The notes beneath the pieces were generated by a model. That model was not told the DNA's origin and ran no database searches. It saw nothing but the letters and a program-made list of their open reading frames with translations. Shown one piece after another: positions 58,529 through 64,000 of a stretch of 64,000 bases of DNA. The DNA lies in assembly GCF_003259745.1 (NCBI RefSeq), contig NZ_QLMC01000002.1:419097-483096 (forward strand). Direction: 5' to 3'. The position numbers and the translations under genes are program-made. Every line of letters starts with the position of its first letter. Within the stretch, counting starts at the first letter, position 1. Origin of the DNA: Larkinella arboricola. Lineage in GTDB: Bacteria > Bacteroidota > Bacteroidia > Cytophagales > Spirosomataceae.

Positions 58529-60742
58529 ATGTTCCACTTTCTGCGCTACAAAAGTGTTACCTTAAGCGCATGCCTTAGCCTAGCTCTGGGACTACTTTTC
58601 CCACAGTTCTCTGTTCAAACTTATGCCGGTACCAATGGGGGTACAACATCTTTAAAGGAATATGGAAAAATCACTACTCGCACGGAATCAAACCAGGACT
58701 CATTAACAGCGACAGAAAAGGAACCCAACTCAGAATACCAGGCCTTAGCGGATCTCTATAAAAGCACAAACGGGATTGGCTGGGTTCAGAAAGACAACTG
58801 GCTGACGGGCGATTCACCCTGCGGCTGGTACGGGGTTACCTGTAACGACAGCGGACAGGTTGTTCAGCTCCAGCTACCCCGGAACCAACTGATTGGCCCG
58901 ATTCCGTCCAGCCTGGCGGCACTAACCAGTTTACAGTTGCTGGATTTAAGTGACAACCAGTTAAACGGCTCAATCCCGGACAGCTTCTCGGCGCTCAAGA
59001 ACCTGAAGCGATTGGTTTTGATTTATAACCAATTGAGTGGTTCAATACCGTCGTCGCTCTCCGTTCTGAAGAACCTGGAGTTTGTGTATCTGAGCCACAA
59101 CCAGCTAAGCGGCTCGATTCCCGACAACCTGTCGGCGCTGACGAACCTGATTAACCTTTATCTGGGCAGCAACCAGTTAAGTGGTTCAATACCGTCGTCG
59201 CTCTCCGCTCTGACAAACTTACAGGCCCTGGACCTGAGCGAAAATCAGTTGAGCGGTCCACTTCCCGACAATCTATCGGGCCTGCGTAGTCTGAAACGAC
59301 TGGCCTTATTCTATAACCAATTGAGTGGCTCTCTCCCGGCGAGTCTGGCCACACTTCCCAATCTGGAATACCTCCACTTAGCCTATAATCAATTTAGTGG
59401 CTCGATTCCCGATACGCTTTTGGTTTTGAGTAAGCTGAATACGTTTAACCTGAACAACAATCAGTTGAGCGGCTCGATTCCCGACAACCTGTCGGCGCTG
59501 ACGAACCTGGAATACATGGATTTTTCCTACAATCAGTTTAGTGGTTCTATTCCGGCGAGTCTGGGAGCAATGCTTCGGTTGCGGAGTTGTGAGTTAAACA
59601 ACAATCAACTGAGCGGTTGCCTGCCCGCTGCCCTGGCTGGTTTATGTGGCCGGGGCGTAACGGTGGTGCTGAGCGGCAATCCGGATCTGGCGGATGGCGG
59701 AGATTTTGGAGCCTTTTGCAGCAAGGGCGTTGGTCGGTGTGACCCTCAGTCAAATATGATGAGTTTCTGGTTGATGAACGCCGAAACGGGCCTGCCCATG
59801 CAGCAACTCACCGACGGAACGGAACTGAATCTGACCACCCTGCTGACTCGCCAGCTTAATATTCAGGCGATAACCAGCCCAACCGCCGTCGACTCGGTTG
59901 TCTTTGTTCTGGCTGGCCGGCAAAATCTGACGCAAACCGAGCGGGAAGCGCCCTACTCCCTGTTTAAAGATACGAACGGTATTTATCGGAGCTGGACGCC
60001 GTCGGTAGGCAGTTATCAGCTAACGGCCACGCCGTATACCAGTTTGTCGGGAGTGGCAACGGCGGGAGCGCCCCTGTCCCTAACCTTTACCGTCGTTGAG
60101 CTGCCACGCGTTTTAGGATTCAAATGGGTTAATTGTGAAACCGGGGAGATTCTGGGCGAACTCCACGAGGGCGATGTTGTGGATTTAACTAGTTTGCCAA
60201 CCCGAAATCTCAACATTCTGGTCAACACCGGTCCGGCTACGGGCGGATCAATGATGCTGGAGTTGAGTGGGCAGGAAATTTTATCCCATATCGAATCCAA
60301 AGCGCCTTACACCCTGGCTGGCAATACCGGTGGCAGTTACCGGAGCTGGATACCGAAGGCCGGTAGTTACCAGCTAAAGGCGACTCCGTATGCCGGAGCG
60401 GGCGGTTCGGGTACGGCGGGAACGCCTTTTATGCTGAACTTTACCGTTGTTGACGTAGCTCCGATGGCCAGACGGGGATCGGAAACCAATGCTGAATTGC
60501 TCGACTCTCAGGTGCTCTACTATCCCAACCCCTTCCAGGAATCGTTTACCCTGAAGATACAGGGAGTGCAGCAGCAACCCGTGCGGATCTACGACCTCAG
60601 TGGCCGACTGGTGTATCAGCGAACGGACAGTCCGGCAGAACAGCGCATTGACCTGGACCAAAAGGTGGGAGCGGGGATGTATGTGTTGCAGGTTGGCGAC
60701 GGTCCGAAGGCTAAACGGTATAAATTAATCAAGGTCCGCTGA
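58529..60742 (+). CDS. Plant-type leucine-rich-repeat surface protein with T9SS tail
   Basis: About 737 residues from ATG 58529, preferred over 58478 because it opens the signal peptide (FLRYKSVTLSACLSLALGLLF). A cap domain like that of plant LRR receptors (ALADLYKSTNGIGWVQKDNW, PCGWYGVTCNDSG) leads to about eleven 24-residue repeats of the form LxxLxLxxNQLSGSIPxxLSALTN. Two about 115-residue beta-sandwich repeats follow (NLTTLLTRQLNIQAITSP, DLTSLPTRNLNILVNTGP). The last 80 residues are a type IX secretion sorting domain (VLYYPNPFQESFTLKIQG, VRIYDLSGRLVYQR, GAGMYVLQVGD). It should be attached to or released from the surface and may bind a protein or glycan. Confidence 0.92.
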   Translation: MFHFLRYKSVTLSACLSLALGLLFPQFSVQTYAGTNGGTTSLKEYGKITTRTESNQDSLTATEKEPNSEYQALADLYKSTNGIGWVQKDNWLTGDSPCGWYGVTCNDSGQVVQLQLPRNQLIGPIPSSLAALTSLQLLDLSDNQLNGSIPDSFSALKNLKRLVLIYNQLSGSIPSSLSVLKNLEFVYLSHNQLSGSIPDNLSALTNLINLYLGSNQLSGSIPSSLSALTNLQALDLSENQLSGPLPDNLSGLRSLKRLALFYNQLSGSLPASLATLPNLEYLHLAYNQFSGSIPDTLLVLSKLNTFNLNNNQLSGSIPDNLSALTNLEYMDFSYNQFSGSIPASLGAMLRLRSCELNNNQLSGCLPAALAGLCGRGVTVVLSGNPDLADGGDFGAFCSKGVGRCDPQSNMMSFWLMNAETGLPMQQLTDGTELNLTTLLTRQLNIQAITSPTAVDSVVFVLAGRQNLTQTEREAPYSLFKDTNGIYRSWTPSVGSYQLTATPYTSLSGVATAGAPLSLTFTVVELPRVLGFKWVNCETGEILGELHEGDVVDLTSLPTRNLNILVNTGPATGGSMMLELSGQEILSHIESKAPYTLAGNTGGSYRSWIPKAGSYQLKATPYAGAGGSGTAGTPFMLNFTVVDVAPMARRGSETNAELLDSQVLYYPNPFQESFTLKIQGVQQQPVRIYDLSGRLVYQRTDSPAEQRIDLDQKVGAGMYVLQVGDGPKAKRYKLIKVR
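59036..59509 (+). repeat. DNA repeats inside the leucine-rich-repeat gene
   Basis: A 42 bp segment at 59108-59149 recurs exactly at 59468-59509, 360 bp (five 72 bp units) away. A 28 bp segment at 59036-59063 recurs at 59180-59207, 144 bp (two units) away. Exact identity at synonymous sites shows recent duplication or gene conversion among the 24-codon units. Confidence 0.85.
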
Positions 60743-60821
60743 CCACGGATTGTTACGGATGCAAAAAATCAGAATGCATTAAATCGAACCTTTTTTCATT
60801 CGAAAAACACTAATTTACGAG

Positions 60822-60853
60822 AAAGCAGAACCATACCCTGGTTCTGCTTTTTT
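60822..60853 (+). terminator. Rho-independent terminator after LRR gene
   Basis: 12 bp stem AAAGCAGAACCA/TGGTTCTGCTTT with loop TACCC and TTTTTT at the end of the stem (60848-60853), 80 bp after the stop codon. Confidence 0.95.
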
Positions 60854-61086
60854 CATTTGTATGACAAGTAACCGAAAGGGCCTATCCATAAAATAACCTT
60901 TCATTTTTTGGCAAATTAAAATCCCTTGCCGATATTTTGACCGCAATTAATCTCTTGTTGCTCTCTAATGTCCTGGATAACAAGCCATTAAGTCCATAAG
61001 CCAGTAAGCAGGAGAGCAGTGCCAACCCGATTACCTCAACAGTTTACCGCAAATACCGACCCTCTAAGGTAAGGGTCATAAAAACC

Positions 61087-61094
61087 TAGTTTTG
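61087..61094 (+). promoter_or_regulatory. Possible -7 element of the next gene
   Basis: TAGTTTTG fits TAnnTTTG and lies 78 bp before ATG 61173. No -33 TTG is seen at the usual distance. Confidence 0.35.
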
Positions 61095-61172
61095 TGCTCT
61101 TTAGCCAGCACGAAATTCCTTATTATCTGCATCTCAATTTTCCATTTCCCTATCCCATCTATCAAAAAAAGT

Positions 61173-64000
61173 ATGAAACATACGTTTACGCACGTGAATC
61201 TGGTGATCCGACAGATCTGCCTGGGGCTTCTGGTCAGTAGCCTTTTACTTTCTACAAATGCCTGGAGTCAGAGCAGGGGTCCGGACAAAAATTTATTTAA
61301 GGGCCTGTATAAGCTCACTAAAAAGTTGGTCAAAACCAAACCTTCCCGGGAGCAGGTCCGTAACGGTAGCTTTAACTTTAAGTCCAGCCGGCTCAAAGAC
61401 AACCCCAACGGCCGGCTCGACATCACCGCCGGTCTGAAAAACCCCACCTCCCTGCAATTCGGGCCCGATGGAAAACTCTACGTGGCCCAGCAGAACGGCC
61501 TGATCAAGGTGCTGACCATCGTCAAAAACGCCCCCAACGACTACTCCATCGCCAGCCAGGAAACCATCAGCCTCATCAACACCATCCCCAACCACAACGA
61601 CGATGGCTCCCTGGCTCCCTCCGTCACCACCCGACAGGTCACTGGTCTGCTGGTCACCGGTACCGCCACCAACCCCATCCTCTACGTCAGCTCCAGCGAC
61701 AGCCGCATCGGCGGACCCGAGGGTGATCTGAACCTGGACACCAACTCGGGCATCGTCTCCAAACTGACCAAAACCCCCACCGGCTGGCAGAAAGTGGACC
61801 TGGTCCGGGGGCTGCCCCGCTCGGAGGAGAACCATGCCACCAACGGTCTGCAACTGGATGGCAACAAGCTCTACCTGGTGGTGGGGGGGCATACCAATGC
61901 GGGTAGCCCTTCGACCAACTTTGCCTATACACCCGAGTATGCCCTGGCGGCCTGTGTGCTCTCGATTGACCTGGCGGTGATTGAAGCACTGCCCACCCGG
62001 GGCAGTGGCAACACGGCTTACAAGTATGACCTGCCCACCCTGGATGACCCCGACCGGGCGGGCAACCCCGATGCCAATGATCCCTTTGGGGGCAACGACG
62101 GCTTGAACCAGGCCAAGCTGGTGGCGGGTGGTCCGGTGCAGGTGTTTGCCACAGGGTTTCGCAATGCGTTTGATCTGGTGATCACCCGGTCCCGCAAGAT
62201 GTATGTGACTGACAACGGTGCCAACCCGGGTTGGGGCGGTCATCCGGCCAGTGAGGGGGTGGGAACAGCCACCAACAACTATGTGGCGGGAGAGCCGGGT
62301 TCGACCGGTCCCGGGCCAAACGACCCGAAAGTCAATAATCTGGATCATTTTCACTATGTTGGTGACCTTCGTTCCTACGTTCCCGGCAGTTATTATGGGG
62401 GCCATCCGCACCCGATCCGGGCCAATCCGGCGGGGGCGGGTTTGTACACCCACAACGGTACGAGTGGGGTATGGCGTACCAGCACGAGCGGTCCTAATCC
62501 GCTGCCTTCGGACTGGCCGCCAGTGCCGGTCAGCATGGCCCACCCGATTGAAGGGGACTTTCAGAATCCGGGTGAAACCAATAATGCCCTGCTAACTTTT
62601 GTGTCTTCGACCAACGGGATTGTGGAGTACACGGCTTCAGGTTTCAACAACGGCCTGAAGGGGCATCTGCTGGTGGCTTCCTTTGATGGGACCATTCAGA
62701 AGATCACCCTCAATGAGTCCGGCACCGATGTAACCAACAGCCGTGGTGCGAAGAAAAAGAATCTGGACCTGCCGTTTGCTTCCAACTTTGGCTCGCAGCC
62801 ACTGGACATCACCGCTCAGGGCGATAATGATATTTTTCCGGGAACGGTCTGGGTGGTGTGCTATTTGCAAAATCAGATTTATGTCTTTGAACCCGAAGGG
62901 GGAGGGGCGAATTGTTCGGCGGCTTATAGCACGGCGTTTGATGATGATGGGGACGGCTACAGCAACGCCGATGAGATTGATAACGGTAGTAATCCGTGTT
63001 CCTCATCCAGCCTGCCCGGTGATGCCGATGGCGATAAGATATCGGACTTAAACGATCCGGATGATGACAACGATGGGCTGGCCGATGAGGTGGACTACTT
63101 TGCGCTGGATGCCAGCAATGGCATGAATACCACGCTGCCGATCAACTACGAATTATTTAATAACGATCCGGGCACGGGTTTGTTTGGGTTGGGCTTCACG
63201 GGGTTGATGCTGCCCATGCAGACGGGAATTAATTACATGGATCTGTTCGATGAGGACAATCTGATTGCCGGAGGAGCCGTCGGTGCTTTTTCGGTGGTTA
63301 ACACCACACCCGGCGATCCCTATCAAGCCCTGAATACCCAGGAGAACGGGTTTCAGTTCGGCATCAACACCGATCAGAGTACGGGCCCCTTCACGGTGCA
63401 GACCCGGTTGTTGGGTCCTTTCTTCAACAATCAACCCCCTGCATACTGGCAGGCGTTGGGCTTATTTATCGGAATCGGCGATCAGGATAACTACCTGAAA
63501 GTGGTGCTGGGGGGTAATGGTGGTACGGCGTTCATCGAAGTGCTCTACGAGAACAATGGCCTGGAAACTAGCACCCGCTATTCGCTACCGGGCAGTTTGC
63601 CCAGCAGTACCCTGGATTTATACCTGGCGGTTAACCCGGTGACCGGAATGGTGCAGCCTAAATATGCCAAAGATGGCGGACCGGTGACGAATCTGGGGTC
63701 GCCGATTCTGGTGGGCGGAAAGCTGCTGGAGGCCATCCAGGGGCCGCCTGCTCTGGCTGTGGGTATTCTCTCAACCAGCCTGGCTTCTACTCCGTTTACG
63801 GCCACCTGGGACCGGATTCGGGTTACGAAAGACGCCCAATCCAATACCGCTCCGGTGCTAACCTCACCGGGCAATAAAACGGTGTCGCTGGGTCAGGCGC
63901 TGACGTTCACGGCTCAGGCGACCGATAAGGATGCACCGGCCCAAACGCTGAGCTACAGTGTCAGTGGTCCAGCCGGTGCCAGCATCAACGCCAGCACGGG
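61173..64000 (+). CDS. Large secreted beta-propeller/TSP3/lectin-like protein (3' end outside window)
   Basis: Open from ATG 61173 to the right edge, 942 codons. A signal peptide (LVIRQICLGLLVSSLLLSTNAWSQ) is followed by a sugar-dehydrogenase/NHL-like propeller (about 75-575: NPTSLQFGPDGKLYVAQQNG, ILYVSSSDSR, GLQLDGNKLYLVVGGHTN, FATGFRNAFDLVITRS, MYVTDNGANPGWGG). Thrombospondin type 3 calcium repeats come next (about 588-645: FDDDGDGYSNADEIDNG, GDADGDKISDLNDPDDDNDGLADE). A concanavalin/malectin-like domain (about 660-885) and the start of a cadherin/Ig-like domain (TAPVLTSPGNKTVSLGQALTFTAQA split by position 890-915) complete what is visible. It probably ends with a T9SS tail beyond the window. 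Confidence 0.88.
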   Translation, partial: MKHTFTHVNLVIRQICLGLLVSSLLLSTNAWSQSRGPDKNLFKGLYKLTKKLVKTKPSREQVRNGSFNFKSSRLKDNPNGRLDITAGLKNPTSLQFGPDGKLYVAQQNGLIKVLTIVKNAPNDYSIASQETISLINTIPNHNDDGSLAPSVTTRQVTGLLVTGTATNPILYVSSSDSRIGGPEGDLNLDTNSGIVSKLTKTPTGWQKVDLVRGLPRSEENHATNGLQLDGNKLYLVVGGHTNAGSPSTNFAYTPEYALAACVLSIDLAVIEALPTRGSGNTAYKYDLPTLDDPDRAGNPDANDPFGGNDGLNQAKLVAGGPVQVFATGFRNAFDLVITRSRKMYVTDNGANPGWGGHPASEGVGTATNNYVAGEPGSTGPGPNDPKVNNLDHFHYVGDLRSYVPGSYYGGHPHPIRANPAGAGLYTHNGTSGVWRTSTSGPNPLPSDWPPVPVSMAHPIEGDFQNPGETNNALLTFVSSTNGIVEYTASGFNNGLKGHLLVASFDGTIQKITLNESGTDVTNSRGAKKKNLDLPFASNFGSQPLDITAQGDNDIFPGTVWVVCYLQNQIYVFEPEGGGANCSAAYSTAFDDDGDGYSNADEIDNGSNPCSSSSLPGDADGDKISDLNDPDDDNDGLADEVDYFALDASNGMNTTLPINYELFNNDPGTGLFGLGFTGLMLPMQTGINYMDLFDEDNLIAGGAVGAFSVVNTTPGDPYQALNTQENGFQFGINTDQSTGPFTVQTRLLGPFFNNQPPAYWQALGLFIGIGDQDNYLKVVLGGNGGTAFIEVLYENNGLETSTRYSLPGSLPSSTLDLYLAVNPVTGMVQPKYAKDGGPVTNLGSPILVGGKLLEAIQGPPALAVGILSTSLASTPFTATWDRIRVTKDAQSNTAPVLTSPGNKTVSLGQALTFTAQATDKDAPAQTLSYSVSGPAGASINAST

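Larger units (their letters stand above)
60743..61172. other. Intergenic region with terminator and possible promoter
   Basis: 430 bp. It contains the terminator of the leucine-rich-repeat gene (60822-60853), an inverted repeat GACCCT-N8-AGGGTC (61058-61077) and TAGTTTTG (61087-61094), which fits the -7 element for the next gene. I see no gene here. Confidence 0.5.

Noticed and set aside
61293..62543. 416-codon minus-strand frame opposite the propeller protein
   Set aside because: The plus strand has a signal peptide, a propeller and calcium repeats in one frame; the antisense frame is Val/Gly/Arg-rich without domains.
1..64000. CRISPR arrays, insertion sequences, phage genes, rRNA and tRNA
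   Set aside because: No regularly spaced repeats, transposase or integrase motifs, or RNA gene sequences were found on reading both strands.

Overview
The window looks like chromosomal DNA from a free-living Bacteroidota of the order Cytophagales, most likely family Spirosomaceae (Spirosoma/Larkinella-like). The family-level call is inference. The supporting signs are a SusC/SusD pair, a hybrid TPR-histidine kinase-receiver-AraC regulator, a C-terminal type IX secretion sorting domain, many Tat-type SRREFxK signals on Gfo/Idh/MocA proteins, TAnnTTTG promoter elements, a moderately high GC content and many lysine- and alanine-rich secreted proteins. I see no rRNA, tRNA, CRISPR array, insertion sequence or phage gene.

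Layout. 1-5.4 kb (minus): the edge of a ThuA-like protein, a multi-PAS histidine kinase and a secreted serine beta-lactamase-fold hydrolase. 5.4-11.8 kb (plus): a B12-type radical SAM protein, a 37-residue basic protein on the other strand, a VF530-family DNA-binding protein, two secreted five-bladed propeller glycosidases (one clear GH43), a membrane protein and a lipoprotein. 11.8-13.8 kb (minus): DsbA/FrnE-like protein and an MFS transporter in the same reading frame. 14-22.7 kb (plus): LytS-type kinase overlapping a Crp-family regulator, DinB-like protein, GntP permease, a secreted TPR plus Ppx/GppA-like protein, a Tat-exported oxidoreductase and a CPA1 Na+/H+ antiporter. 22.8-29.8 kb (minus): purple acid phosphatase-like enzyme, Tat-exported phospholipase C, GH26 mannanase, a small secreted protein and an MDR oxidoreductase. 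30-38.1 kb: the DUF2945/DUF3140 pair, an FSP-domain lipoprotein, a compact GH5-TruC-NmrA operon, divergent DoxX/HxlR genes, a DUF5694 protein and a CoA-transferase. 38.6-41.6 kb: the hybrid two-component regulator.

41.7-58.0 kb (all minus) is the most coherent unit: LacI regulator, Tat-exported Gfo/Idh/MocA oxidoreductase, SusC, SusD, Tat-exported DegT aminotransferase, neutral-ceramidase-like hydrolase, beta-propeller protein, second Tat-exported oxidoreductase, FucP-type sugar transporter, NagA and a NagB-like isomerase. Several genes overlap by 4-13 bases. Three copies of a CGGGTACGTACCCG-type palindrome lie in the intergenic regions upstream of the oxidoreductase, susC and the DegT gene, which suggests one LacI regulon. 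I read this as a glycan or N-acylated amino-sugar utilisation locus with unusual periplasmic sugar chemistry; the substrate is unknown.

58.5-64 kb (plus): two large surface proteins, one with plant-type leucine-rich repeats and a T9SS tail, the other a propeller/thrombospondin-3/lectin-like protein that runs off the right edge. Several very strong hairpin terminators separate the transcription units.
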